A DNA stretch of 57,821 bases from an uncultured Myxococcales bacterium (GTDB lineage Bacteria > Myxococcota_A > UBA9042 > CAIXZC01), in the NCBI GenBank assembly GCA_903895725.1, contig CAITUV010000004.1, positions 1 through 57,821 of the forward strand, in the 5' to 3' direction. Position numbers and translations under genes: made by a program. Below the pieces are notes generated by a model that saw only the letters and a program-made list of their open reading frames with translations, had not been told where the DNA came from and searched no databases. Below, piece by piece: positions 26,808 to 35,259 of the stretch (positions are counted from its first letter, which is position 1; each line of letters starts with the position of its first letter).

Positions 26808-27635
26808 TCACGGGACCGTCACTACGACCCAGGTAAGCTCGCTCAAGTCGGCCACGACGGCACTCCCGTCCACCTGCGTATCGAGAGGCAGCAGCTCGCC
26901 GGAGCCCGTCGAGTTGGTGAAGAGCACCAGGTCCGAGGGGGACGGGCCGTCCGGTGCGTAACGTGCCGTTGCGGCCTTGGTGAGCCCGCAGGCAAAGGGA
27001 TGGAACGAGTAGGCATCGACAATCGTGCCCGGGGCCGAAAACGGAACGTCCTCCGGTGCGACCCGGGCGATCCCGAAGTGGGCCGCGTCCTCGAGGCCCG
27101 GAAACGAGAGGCTGTCCGGCTCGACGTGGACTGAAAGCCCGGCAAGTGCTGCATCGCCGCCGGTCGCCACGGTGAGCGGGGAGGTGGTTTCCGCCAGGGG
27201 GATCTCGATGTCCCCCAGGTCGAGAGCCGTCCCCTCTCCGGTCAGGTCGACGTGCAGCACCATGCCGCAGTAAGGCTTGCCGGTTTCGTGGAACGACGGG
27301 TAGGGGAGCACCTGGAGGTGGTCGAAGCCCTCGCCCAGGCCGGTGTAGGCAAAGATGCCGTCCGGACCCGAGAACTCCTGGTTGCACAGCTCCACGCCGT
27401 CGTTCTCGCCGCACAGCACCAGCATGACCTTCGGGATCGGGGAGCCCTCTTCATCGAGCAGACGACCCGCGAGCGAGCGTCCCGTCCCGGAATCGGGAAG
27501 GAGGTCCGCTGCTTGCGAATCCGGGGGGCTCGAGGTGTCTGACGAGCACCCCGACGCCGACAGCAGCCCGACGGAGGCTGCCAAGAGAACCCCTGTCAGG
27601 CGGCAATCGCCACGAGCCTTCCATGCTGGTGGCAC
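26808..27635 (-). CDS. Carboxypeptidase-regulatory-like lipoprotein
   Basis: 275 residues from GTG 27635, chosen because it gives a compact signal peptide ending in a lipobox-like SASGC. The ribosome site there is weak; an ATG at 27764 overlaps the preceding stop (ATGA) but would add 43 residues before the signal peptide. After a short Asp/Ser linker a carboxypeptidase-regulatory-like beta-sandwich is visible (LAGRLLDEEGSPIPKVMLVL, GPDGIFAYTGLG, LQVLPYPS), followed by a second beta-rich region of about 140 residues with no recognised family. Function unknown; it follows the UshA-type gene and probably shares its transcript. Confidence 0.7.
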   Translation of the reverse strand: MPPAWKARGDCRLTGVLLAASVGLLSASGCSSDTSSPPDSQAADLLPDSGTGRSLAGRLLDEEGSPIPKVMLVLCGENDGVELCNQEFSGPDGIFAYTGLGEGFDHLQVLPYPSFHETGKPYCGMVLHVDLTGEGTALDLGDIEIPLAETTSPLTVATGGDAALAGLSVHVEPDSLSFPGLEDAAHFGIARVAPEDVPFSAPGTIVDAYSFHPFACGLTKAATARYAPDGPSPSDLVLFTNSTGSGELLPLDTQVDGSAVVADLSELTWVVVTVP

Positions 27636-27760
27636 ACAGCCCCGAGCACGCGGGAGGGGCAACGGCAGGTGAACGCCGATCAGTGAGGCAGTGTGTAACA
27701 GCAGAGCCACCGGGGCGGCAGGCGCCATGGCGAAAGCGACCTCGGAGCGAAAGCCTGGGA

Positions 27761-29923
27761 TCATGGCGTCGCGGCCGACGGCTGGGTGCAGCTGCTCCCC
27801 ACCACGTGGTCCCAGTTCAGGACCGTGACCAACGGTTTTCCGTCGGGCGACGTGGTGTAGGGATCGGTGGGCCCTCCGAGCTCGACCGGATTGACCTTGA
27901 GCCAGCGGACGACGAGGTCGCGCAGGGGCGGAGCATCGGGCGGGAAGGTGATGGAGCCTTCGGGGAGCTTGGAGAGGATGCGCTTGAAGTCGCTCCCCCC
28001 CTGTGCCAGGTAGCTGGACATGATGATCGTGTAGGTACCATCGGTCGCCACGGGGGTGCCGTCTTCGAGGGTGGCGGAGACGAGCAGGTTGCGCTCCCAC
28101 TTCTCCTTGCCGTTCTGGCCGTCCCAGTCCTGGGCGATGCAGTCATCCTTGGCCAGGTCGATGACGAGCCGGAGCCCGCGGATCACCGGCAGGCCGTGCG
28201 CACCGGAGGAGGCGAGGCGCAGGAGGTCGAGCAGCAGCTCGCCGGGCATGCGGACGTAGGCAACCGAGGAATCGAAGGGGAAGACCTCGAAGATGTCGGA
28301 CATGGTGAGCTCCCCCTCGGGGAGACCGGCCCGGATGCCGGACTCGTTGAGCATGGCGATCTGGGCATCAGGGAACGAGTCGAGGAGGACCCGGGTGGTG
28401 AGCAGGCCGATGGGGTGGTCGACGCCTTCGTCGGGGCGGTCGATGCGGCGTATGGTCTTGGGGCCGAGCTTCTCCTGGGCCTCGGCCAGCACCTGGCGCT
28501 GGTTTTCTGTGAAGATCTCCTGGAGGAACGGGACGGGGGCGACCTCCTGCCCGAGGAAGGTGGCAGGGACGTGTTCGGTCGTCGGGATGTGGTCGAGGAA
28601 CGCACAGTCCCCTTCGCCCTTGAAGTGGTGGTGGCATACTCCCACCGTGCGGGGGATGTCGACGCGGACGACCTTGCCGAGCGACGGGGAGTAATGGATT
28701 TCGGCCATGCCGAGCAGGGTCCCCTTGGCCGCGGCCTGGATGACCGGGATGCCGTTGATCCGGTGGGCCAGGATGCGATGCGTGTGGCCGCCGATCAGGA
28801 GATCCACGGTTCCGGGGGGAAGGGCGCGGGCAATCTGGAACATCTCTTCGTCCGGCTCGCAGGTGGAGAGGTCATCCGGCTTGTCGAACTCCTCACAGAC
28901 CCCGCCGGCATGCAGCAGACCGATGATGATCCGGGCACCGGCCTTGCGCAACTCGGGGGCGTAGCGGATGAGCACCTCGTCGAGCGGGAGGAACTCGACC
29001 CCGGCGCCGACGCTGGGACCCGAGTAGGTGGGCGTGTCCCGGCTTGCACCGCCAATGATGCCCACCTTGATGCCGTTGATTTCGAGCAGGACGTACGGAG
29101 CGAATCCGGGCCACGCCACGGGATTGCCGGTCTGCCGGTCGATGATGTTGGCCGCAAGCAGGGGGAATTTCGCCTGAGCCCCCCGTTCCTTGAGCGCACC
29201 GTACGGATCCCCCTGGGTGTCCTCTCCGGCCGGTCCGAAGTCGAACTCGTGGTTGCCGACCGCGGCAGCGGCATAGCCGAGGCGATTCATGGCCTCGACG
29301 ACCGTGGCCCCTTCGAAGCGATTGCTGATCATGGTCCCCTGGAACATGTCACCGCCATCGAGCAGGAGCACCCGCCCCTGGAAGTGCTCACGGGCGATCT
29401 TCAGGTACCCGGCGATCCATTCCGCACCGCCCATCTCGGCCGTGTAGCCTTCCTGCTTCTTCTCGTCGGGGCGGATGAAAACCTTCTGCGGCAGGATGTA
29501 GCCGTGGACGTCGTTGGTTTCGAGGACTGCGAGGGTGACCGTGTCAGCCGGCAGCTCCGCCGCGGGAGACGGCGTTCCAGTCGAAGCAGCCGCTGTCGCC
29601 TCGGCTGCGGCGGGGGCCCCGTCGCCGCCTGCGCCAGCGGGGGCAGCTGCGCCCTCGGTCGGGGCGGCCGCTTCGGGGGCTGGAGCGTCGGGGGAGCTAC
29701 CCTTGGCGGGTGCCGCAGCGGGGCCGTCGGCGGGTGTCGCCGGGGCGGGAGCGGGGCCAGCCTCCTTCTGCGCCGATGCAGCGGAGGAGGCCGGGGGTGT
29801 TCCCGCAGCAGGGGACGGGGCAGGAGCATCATTGCCGCTCTTGCACGATACGGCCGAGAGCAGGGCCAGGACGACGATGAAAGGGACCATGGCGGGGCCA
29901 CTGAGCGCAACGGACTTCTTCAC
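27761..29923 (-). CDS. UshA-type 5'-nucleotidase/2',3'-cyclic phosphodiesterase lipoprotein
   Basis: 720 residues. GTG 29923 has GGGAGG seven bases upstream. Lipobox region SAVSC, then an Ala/Pro-rich linker of about 100 residues. Phosphoesterase motifs in order: NDVHG, LDGGDMFQG, GNHEFDFG, LLHAGG and GGHTH. The C-terminal 5'-nucleotidase domain has NESGIRAGLPEG and FPFDSS, followed by substrate-stacking-like regions. The enzyme releases nucleosides and phosphate from extracellular nucleotides. Compared with UshA (about 550 residues) it has the added linker and a Cys-containing insertion (ICHHHF-like GVCHHHFKGEGDC). Its stop overlaps a possible start of the next gene. Confidence 0.9.
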   Translation of the reverse strand: MKKSVALSGPAMVPFIVVLALLSAVSCKSGNDAPAPSPAAGTPPASSAASAQKEAGPAPAPATPADGPAAAPAKGSSPDAPAPEAAAPTEGAAAPAGAGGDGAPAAAEATAAASTGTPSPAAELPADTVTLAVLETNDVHGYILPQKVFIRPDEKKQEGYTAEMGGAEWIAGYLKIAREHFQGRVLLLDGGDMFQGTMISNRFEGATVVEAMNRLGYAAAAVGNHEFDFGPAGEDTQGDPYGALKERGAQAKFPLLAANIIDRQTGNPVAWPGFAPYVLLEINGIKVGIIGGASRDTPTYSGPSVGAGVEFLPLDEVLIRYAPELRKAGARIIIGLLHAGGVCEEFDKPDDLSTCEPDEEMFQIARALPPGTVDLLIGGHTHRILAHRINGIPVIQAAAKGTLLGMAEIHYSPSLGKVVRVDIPRTVGVCHHHFKGEGDCAFLDHIPTTEHVPATFLGQEVAPVPFLQEIFTENQRQVLAEAQEKLGPKTIRRIDRPDEGVDHPIGLLTTRVLLDSFPDAQIAMLNESGIRAGLPEGELTMSDIFEVFPFDSSVAYVRMPGELLLDLLRLASSGAHGLPVIRGLRLVIDLAKDDCIAQDWDGQNGKEKWERNLLVSATLEDGTPVATDGTYTIIMSSYLAQGGSDFKRILSKLPEGSITFPPDAPPLRDLVVRWLKVNPVELGGPTDPYTTSPDGKPLVTVLNWDHVVGSSCTQPSAATP

Positions 29924-29951
29924 GGGCAAACCTCCCTCTACAGACCAGGAC

Positions 29952-29980
29952 AAGATAGGCCACCCGGGAATTCGTTGCAA
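29952..29980 (-). promoter_or_regulatory. Promoter of the UshA-type gene
   Basis: On the minus strand TTGCAA, 17-base spacer, TATCTT, about 30 bases before the GTG at 29923. The -10 is identical to that of the cold-shock gene. Confidence 0.55.
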
Positions 29981-29993
29981 GAGCCGGTGTTCC

Positions 29994-30022
29994 TTGACCT
30001 CGCGTGCACGCTTTGCTAGATC
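29994..30022 (+). promoter_or_regulatory. Candidate promoter for the gene at 30108
   Basis: TTGACC, 17-base spacer, TAGATC, about 85 bases upstream of the ATG; the -35 is good and the -10 poor. It lies back to back with the promoter at 29952-29980. Confidence 0.35.
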
Positions 30023-30107
30023 AATAGCCGGGAAACGGAGAATCGAACAGGCCGCTGCGAGGTGCAGGATAGCGGGGGTCGCGGTTTCTCCTGCACATGG
30101 AGGCATG

Positions 30108-30785
30108 ATGGGCTCGCTGGCAATGGCTCTTCTTGCGGTGGCGCTGCTGGGCGGACCCGGCGATGCACCCCAGGCCGGACCGGACCTCTGTCTGCTGATG
30201 CGTGGGGCAGGAACAGGGCCGGTGACGCCGGAGCTGTCCTCGGTCCGGGATCTTCTGGCGGCCGGGGACGCGGCCGGTGCGGTGGGGGCCTTTCGTGACA
30301 AGGCGACTCGGCTCGAGGCCGAGGCACAGAAACTGTTCTTCGATTCCGAAGGGAGCGATCCTGCACCCGCCCGGGCCTTCATGGACGGCCAGGTCAACGG
30401 GAAGGACGGCCTGCTCGCGATTCGGGGCGATCGGTTCACACTGCGGCCGGACGTGGCTGCTTACGGGGCCTTCCTGTCCTGCAGGGCGGGGGATGGGGGG
30501 TTCGGGCTTGCCCTCCTGAAGTCCGGATGGCGGGACTACGCGGAGCCGGGATTCCGGACCGACGCCGTGTTTCTCATGGCCGCTCTGGGGAAGTGGGACG
30601 AGGCGGGCGGATTCCTTCCTGAAAACACCGCAGGGGAGCGGGAGACGCTGGCCCTGGGGCTCCTGGCCTGCCACGCGGGCAAGGCGACGGAGGGGAAGGC
30701 ATCCCTGGTCAAGGCGCTCGAGACGCTGACCGACCTCTCGGTCCGGGGGGTTGCCCGGCAGCTTCTGGACGGCTGCGGGAAGTAG
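30108..30785 (+). CDS. Small secreted protein of unknown function
   Basis: 225 residues. Two adjacent ATGs at 30105 and 30108; GGAGG at 30099-30103 favours 30108. A short hydrophobic N-terminus (MGSLAMALLAVALLGG) is a probable signal peptide without a lipobox. The rest is Ala/Leu-rich and helical, with paired-helix stretches (DLLAAGDAAGAVGAFRDKA, AALGKWDEAGGFLP, LLACHAGKATEGKASLVKAL) that look like degenerate TPR-type repeats. No family recognised. It is followed 9 bp later by the four-Cys mini-protein gene and may share its transcript. Confidence 0.7.
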   Translation: MGSLAMALLAVALLGGPGDAPQAGPDLCLLMRGAGTGPVTPELSSVRDLLAAGDAAGAVGAFRDKATRLEAEAQKLFFDSEGSDPAPARAFMDGQVNGKDGLLAIRGDRFTLRPDVAAYGAFLSCRAGDGGFGLALLKSGWRDYAEPGFRTDAVFLMAALGKWDEAGGFLPENTAGERETLALGLLACHAGKATEGKASLVKALETLTDLSVRGVARQLLDGCGK

Positions 30786-30794
30786 GGAGGACGC

Positions 30795-31040
30795 TTGAAG
30801 AAGGGGCCGACGCAAAGGAATCTGGGGGCGGACGAGATCGCCGCCGCCAACGAGCGCTTCCGGGAGGAGGCGGAGCGATACGGGCTGGCGTACCGATGCC
30901 AGCAGTGCGTCCACCTGCGCCCGGAAGGGGTCCGCTGTGCGTTGGGCTACCCCAACGAGATGCTGGCCCTGGGGGAAGTGAGGGCACTGGACGGGAAAGG
31001 GATGTTCGTCTTCTGCAAGGACTTCGAGCTCGATGACTGA
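30795..31040 (+). CDS. 81-residue four-cysteine protein
   Basis: TTG start at 30795 with GGGAGG upstream; the end overlaps the ATG of the ATP-grasp gene by 8 bases, supporting coupled translation. The N-terminal half is a charged helix; cysteines at positions 35, 38, 48 and 74 form C-x2-C-x9-C-x25-C, a spacing suited to an iron-sulfur cluster or zinc. The end FCKDFELDD resembles small CxxC proteins of deltaproteobacteria. The function is not known; a metal-site role is inferred. Confidence 0.75.
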   Translation: MKKGPTQRNLGADEIAAANERFREEAERYGLAYRCQQCVHLRPEGVRCALGYPNEMLALGEVRALDGKGMFVFCKDFELDD

Positions 31041-32100
31041 GCGGGCGAAAAGGATCCTGGTTCCCTCGGCAGGGGGACCCGGCTGCGTGAACCTGTGCCG
31101 CTCCCTGCGGATGCTCCCGGAAGGGGCATTCCTGGTCGGAGCGGATTCGAGCCGGTACTACATCCACCTGGCGGAGGCGGACGTTCGGGAGCTGATTCCG
31201 CCCCGTTCGTCGGAGCGGGAGTGGATCGATTCGGTCAACCGGCTGGTCGAGCGGCACCGTCTGGAGCTCATCTTCCCGAACAACAGCCTGGACGGCATGG
31301 TGTTGGCGAGGCATCGGGAAGAGCTGGCGGCACCGGTGTTCCTCCCCTCGGTCGAGGCGTTCTTGACCGGGGAGAACAAGTGGGAGACCTGGCAGCGAGT
31401 GCAGGCGGCCGGGATTCCAGCTCCGCGCACTTGGCTGTTGAGCGCGAGGCAGGATGTGGAGGCGGCGTTCGCCTCGCTGGGCAGCGGGCCCGTGTGGGTA
31501 CGGGGGGCCGGGATTCCGGGGCGGGGCATCGGCGTTGCCAGCCTGCCGGCCAAGACGGTGGAGCAGGCGGTGCAGTGGGTCGAGTTCCACTCCGGCTGGG
31601 GGTTGATGAGTGCCAGCGAGTACCTGCCCGGTGCGAACCTGACGTGGCTGGGAGTGTTCCAGGATGGACGGCTCGTGGCAAGCCAGGGACGGCAGCGGGA
31701 TGCGTACGTGATTCCGCACGTGAGCCCGTCAGGGATCACGGGCGCACCGGCGATTTCGCACACGGTGCGGCGGGCCGACATCAACGACCTCGGACCGCTC
31801 GTCTGCCGGGCCGTGGACCGGAAGCTCACCGGTGCGGCATTCGTGGATTTCAAGGAAGATTCGGCGGGACGGCCGAGGGTGACCGAGATCAACGTGGGGC
31901 GGTTCGGAACGACGCACCACTTCTATTCGGTTGCGGGGGCGAGCTTCCCCGAGCTGGTGCTTCGACTGGCACTGGGGGAGCCTCTGCCCGGATGGGTTCG
32001 GCCGTTCGATGTCCTTCCCGAAGGGCTGTATTGGATCCGTACGCTCGATGCGGGGCCGGTGTTGGTTCGGGGGGAGGACCTGGAGAGATTTGCCAGTTGA
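31033..32100 (+). CDS. ATP-grasp-domain protein
   Basis: 355 residues, ATG 31033 overlapping the previous gene. The N-terminal pre-ATP-grasp region (KRILVPSAGGPGCVNLCRSL) is followed by ELIFPNNSLDGM, GENKWETWQRVQAAGIPAPRT and an ATP-grasp region with VWVRGAGIPGRGIGV, MSASEYLPG and TEINVGRFGTT, corresponding to the nucleotide- and metal-binding parts of carbamoyl-phosphate-synthase/PylC-like ligases. The family joins a carboxylate to an amine or thiol using ATP. The substrate is unknown. The next gene is an acyl-CoA synthetase 16 bp downstream. Confidence 0.8.
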   Translation: MTERAKRILVPSAGGPGCVNLCRSLRMLPEGAFLVGADSSRYYIHLAEADVRELIPPRSSEREWIDSVNRLVERHRLELIFPNNSLDGMVLARHREELAAPVFLPSVEAFLTGENKWETWQRVQAAGIPAPRTWLLSARQDVEAAFASLGSGPVWVRGAGIPGRGIGVASLPAKTVEQAVQWVEFHSGWGLMSASEYLPGANLTWLGVFQDGRLVASQGRQRDAYVIPHVSPSGITGAPAISHTVRRADINDLGPLVCRAVDRKLTGAAFVDFKEDSAGRPRVTEINVGRFGTTHHFYSVAGASFPELVLRLALGEPLPGWVRPFDVLPEGLYWIRTLDAGPVLVRGEDLERFAS

Positions 32101-32116
32101 CGCGGGAGTGTCTGCC

Positions 32117-33967
32117 ATGACGGATACGGCCAGGAATCTGGCGTTGTTCTATTTGGACCGGGCTCAGAGGAGCATACGGGACACGGCGGTGGTGTACCGA
32201 CGGGAAGGGGGCTGGAATTCCCTCACGTGGGGGGAATGGTCCCGCAAGTCGATGCTGGTGGCCCATGCGCTGCGTCGCCTCGGAGTGAAGCCCGGCGATG
32301 CGGTGATGGTGGCGGCCCCCACGTCGCACCAGTTCCTCTGGGTGGCCTGGGGAGTGGCCTATGCGGGGGCCGTGCTGGTTCCCACTCATCCCGGTTTGCC
32401 CGAGCACGAGTTCCGTGAGATCGTGGCCTCGGTCAAGCCGAGGTTCCTGTTCCTTGGGAATCCGGCCCTCCTCCAGCGGCTCCGACCGGTGCTCGGGAAG
32501 TACGAGGGACGCATCGGCGTCATCGCGACCGAGTGCATCGTGGGCGAAGCTGATGCCGGAGGCCGTCCGTTCCTGAGACTGGAGGAAGTTGTGACCGACC
32601 GGGACGAAGCCATCTCCCTGCCCCGTCTGCTCAGTCTCGGCGAGGAGCTGGGGGGGGATCGGCTCGGTCTGCCCGAAGGGGTGGAAGAGCTGGGCGGGGA
32701 TGATCCCGCCATGATCATCCATACCGCGGGAACGCTCGGGGTGCAGAAGGGGGTCGTGCTGTCGCATTCCGCTCTGCTCTACCAGGCCCGGACGCTGGCA
32801 TTCGTCCTGCCGGTCGGACCGGAGGATCTCCAGCTCCTGTTCCTGCCGTTGTCGCACATCCTGGGCGTGATTGCGTTCCTGACCTCCGTGGCATCGGGCA
32901 GCGCCATGGCCATGGGCGGCGGGATGAGAAGCCTGCTCGAGGATCTGCGGGACGTGCGGCCGACCTTCATGGTGGGCGTGCCACGGGTCTACGAGAAGGT
33001 CGTGGACAAGATGCGCTCGGTGGTCTCGGACTTCAGCACCGTGTCCTGGGAGCTGTACCGCCGGGGGCTTGCTGCTGCCCGCAGTCTCGAGGAATCGGCC
33101 GACGCCGGGCGGAAGCCGGAGCTCATGGCCCGCATGCAGCTCGAGCTGGCCAGGCGAACCGTGTTCCCCCGCTGCCGGGAGATGTTTGGAGGCCGGGTGC
33201 GCTTCCTGGTCTCTGGCGGAGCACCGCTGTCGCAGGAAGTGGCGCACTCGATGAAGGCGTTCGGCATCCCGTTGCTGGACGGATTCGGCTTGACCGAGAC
33301 CGCAGGGGCCACGCACATCAACCGACTCGACCACAGCCGCCTGGGCACCGTGGGGCAGCCGCTGCCGCTGGTCCAGACCCGGATCGACTCGGACGGCGAA
33401 GTGCTGCTTCGGGGACCGGGGCTGATGCTGGGCTACCTCAACGACCGGGAAGCGACCCAGTGTGCGGTGGACGACGGCGGTTGGCTGCACACGGGAGACC
33501 TCGGTGCCATCGACTCGGACGGCTCACTGCGGATCACGGGCCGGAAGAAGAACCTCATCGTCACGGCCGGGGGACGCAACGTGATCCCCGCTAAGATCGA
33601 GCATGCCCTTCACGAGATCCCTCACGTGTCGCACGCCATCGTGGTCGGGGACGGTCGTCCCTATCTGACCGCACTGCTGACCGTCAGTGCCAGACGTCTG
33701 TCGGACTGGGCCGCCGCCCGCAACATCCTGTACGACAACCTGGAGCGGCTGCGGTCCGACGTGAGGCTGTACCGTGACGTGGAGCAGAGCCTGGAGAAGG
33801 TGAATTCGAGGCTCGCTCCGCACGAGCGTGTCCGGCGCTTTGCCATTCTGGATTCCGACTTCTCGGTGGAATCGGGCGAGCTGACCCACGACTTCAAGGT
33901 GCGGCGTCGCGTCGTCCTGGAGCGCTACCGGGACGTGCTGGAGCTGCTCTATTCGGAGAAGATGTGA
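32117..33967 (+). CDS. Long-chain acyl-CoA synthetase (AMP-forming)
   Basis: 616 residues. ATG 32117 with GGGAG eight bases upstream. ANL-superfamily motifs: the AMP-binding loop HTAGTLGVQKGVVLSH (one or two usual Thr/Pro positions replaced), LPLSHILG, SGGAPLSQEV, DGFGLTE, HTGDLG and GRKKNLIVTAGGRNVIP, then the C-terminal Lys-containing tail near GELTHDFKVRRRVV. The length and the region VPRVYEKVVDK match the FadD15/eukaryotic ACSL branch. It activates fatty acids to acyl-CoA through acyl-AMP. The stop overlaps the next start. Confidence 0.9.
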   Translation: MTDTARNLALFYLDRAQRSIRDTAVVYRREGGWNSLTWGEWSRKSMLVAHALRRLGVKPGDAVMVAAPTSHQFLWVAWGVAYAGAVLVPTHPGLPEHEFREIVASVKPRFLFLGNPALLQRLRPVLGKYEGRIGVIATECIVGEADAGGRPFLRLEEVVTDRDEAISLPRLLSLGEELGGDRLGLPEGVEELGGDDPAMIIHTAGTLGVQKGVVLSHSALLYQARTLAFVLPVGPEDLQLLFLPLSHILGVIAFLTSVASGSAMAMGGGMRSLLEDLRDVRPTFMVGVPRVYEKVVDKMRSVVSDFSTVSWELYRRGLAAARSLEESADAGRKPELMARMQLELARRTVFPRCREMFGGRVRFLVSGGAPLSQEVAHSMKAFGIPLLDGFGLTETAGATHINRLDHSRLGTVGQPLPLVQTRIDSDGEVLLRGPGLMLGYLNDREATQCAVDDGGWLHTGDLGAIDSDGSLRITGRKKNLIVTAGGRNVIPAKIEHALHEIPHVSHAIVVGDGRPYLTALLTVSARRLSDWAAARNILYDNLERLRSDVRLYRDVEQSLEKVNSRLAPHERVRRFAILDSDFSVESGELTHDFKVRRRVVLERYRDVLELLYSEKM

Positions 33968-34677
33968 TGACTGGAACCGAGAAGACCCTGATCATCGTCC
34001 CCACCTACAACGAGAAGGAGAACCTGCCGCTGCTGCTTTCCCAGGTGCTCCAGGTCGTGCCCCAGGTCGAGGTGCTGGTGGTGGACGACAACTCCCCCGA
34101 CGGGACGGGTGCGCTGGCGGACGAGCTGGCAGCCAGAGACGGGCGGATCCATGTGCTGCACCGTCCTGGCAAACAGGGGCTGGGACGTGCCTACGCTGCC
34201 GGGTTCAAGTGGGCCATCGAGCACGGCTATGACCTGGTTTTCGAGATGGACTGCGACTTCTCGCATCGTCCGGAGCACCTCCCGGAGTTCCTGGAGGCCA
34301 TCCAGGATGCCGACCTGGTGCTCGGGAGCCGCTACATCAAGGGGGGCGGGACGCAGGGGTGGGGCCTCAGCCGGAAGATCATCTCCGGCGGAGGCAACTT
34401 CTATGCCCGCACGGTGCTGGGCCTTCCCTACAAGGATCTAACGGGCGGCTTCAAGTGCTTCCGCAGGAAGGTGCTCGAGGCACTCGACCTCGACAACCTA
34501 CTGTCGTTCGGCTACTGCTTCCAGATTGAGCTGACCTGTCGTACCCACCGCAAGGGCTTTCGCATCCGCGAGATCCCGATTCTCTTCCCGGACCGCACTC
34601 GAGGGCAGTCGAAGATGTCGGGGAAGATCTTCAAGGAAGCGTTTTTTACTGTCTGGAAGTTGAGAGGATTGAAGTAG
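33967..34677 (+). CDS. Dpm1-type polyprenol-phosphate mannosyltransferase-like GT2
   Basis: 236 residues. ATG 33967 overlaps the previous TGA (TGATG); an in-frame GTG lies one codon earlier. GT-A fold motifs: PTYNEKENL, VVDDNSPDGTG, the metal site in MDCDFSH, GSRYIKGGG and DLTGGFKCFRR. The length and absence of C-terminal membrane helices match the soluble single-domain Dpm1 class, which transfers a sugar from a nucleotide donor to polyprenyl phosphate for glycosylation outside the cytoplasm. Donor and lipid are inferred, not visible. Confidence 0.87.
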   Translation: MTGTEKTLIIVPTYNEKENLPLLLSQVLQVVPQVEVLVVDDNSPDGTGALADELAARDGRIHVLHRPGKQGLGRAYAAGFKWAIEHGYDLVFEMDCDFSHRPEHLPEFLEAIQDADLVLGSRYIKGGGTQGWGLSRKIISGGGNFYARTVLGLPYKDLTGGFKCFRRKVLEALDLDNLLSFGYCFQIELTCRTHRKGFRIREIPILFPDRTRGQSKMSGKIFKEAFFTVWKLRGLK

Positions 34678-34684
34678 GTGGGTT

Positions 34685-34712
34685 GCCGGCCCGCTCCGGA
34701 GAGCAGGCCGGC
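34685..34712. terminator. Convergent hairpin terminator between GT2 and csp genes
   Basis: The arms GCCGGCC (34685-34691) and GGCCGGC (34706-34712), then one C/A mismatch, then GCTC/GAGC closing a CGGA loop. It sits 8 bp after the GT2 stop and 13 bp from the csp stop on the other strand. No clear T-run is present on either side. Confidence 0.6.
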
Positions 34713-34725
34713 TTCATGCCGAGAA

Positions 34726-34926
34726 TCAGATCTTCGTAACGTTGACGGCCTTCGGGCCCTTGGGGCCCTGCTCGATCTCGAAGGCGACCCGCTCACCCTC
34801 GTGGAGGGTGCGGAACCCGGAATCCTGGATGGCAGAGTAGTGCACGAACACGTCGCTGCCGTCCTCAGAGGTCAGAAATCCGAAACCCTTCGACTCATTG
34901 AACCACTTCACTGTTCCCTTCGCCAT
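34726..34926 (-). CDS. Cold-shock protein (CspA family)
   Basis: 66 residues, ATG 34926; a longer frame from 34986 covers the 5' untranslated region. Single cold-shock domain with RNA-binding motifs KGFGFL and VFVHYSAI and the family ending [10 protein letters not shown]. It binds single-stranded RNA or DNA and acts as an RNA chaperone. A promoter at 35046-35074 gives a leader of about 110 bases, as is usual for thermoregulated csp genes, although leader folding cannot be judged here. Confidence 0.95.
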   Translation of the reverse strand: MAKGTVKWFNESKGFGFLTSEDGSDVFVHYSAIQDSGFRTLHEGERVAFEIEQGPKGPKAVNVTKI

Positions 34927-35045
34927 TGCCTCTTTCTCCTTTCTGCAACTAAGACGAAAACGTGGTAACTGCCGGTAAACTGCCATCTCCTTGTGGGCTG
35001 GTTCCAGACCGCGTGGAAGGTGGACACCCGGACATACCGAAGCGC

Positions 35046-35074
35046 AAGATACGCTGGTGGATGGCGAATGTCAA
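35046..35074 (-). promoter_or_regulatory. Promoter of the cold-shock gene
   Basis: On the minus strand a perfect TTGACA, 17-base spacer and TATCTT, within an AT-rich stretch. Predicted transcription start near 35039, giving a leader of about 113 bases. Confidence 0.75.
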
Positions 35075-35122
35075 ACAAAATCGCGGCAACCTAACGTGCC
35101 GGCCGGGCGGAGCGGGCCACGC

Positions 35123-35150
35123 TTGACAACCGTGCGCGCGCGTGTATGGT
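35123..35150 (+). promoter_or_regulatory. Promoter of the mvaS-top6B-top6A string
   Basis: A perfect TTGACA, 16-base spacer containing a GC alternation, and TATGGT. Predicted start near 35157, about 100 bases before the TTG start of mvaS. Confidence 0.6.
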
Positions 35151-35259
35151 TCCTCGGTTCACGCGGGCTCCTGCGGGCCCCGAGTGAGCGTTGCAAGGCA
35201 TTCCAGCGATGCCCGACGGAGCTTGCCGGAGGGGGCTGGGAGGCCTGGGAGTCGGCCCT

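Larger units (their letters stand above)
34927..35259. other. Divergent intergenic region between csp and mvaS
   Basis: About 330 bases without a convincing gene. It holds the csp leader and promoter (minus) and an mvaS promoter (plus), separated by roughly 50 bases. The short frames inside contain no ribosome site or recognisable protein features. Confidence 0.7.

Noticed and set aside
27623..30019. 798-codon plus-strand frame opposite the nucleotidase gene
   Set aside because: Mirror of the minus-strand gene; low-complexity Gly/Val/Asp content and no recognisable motif.
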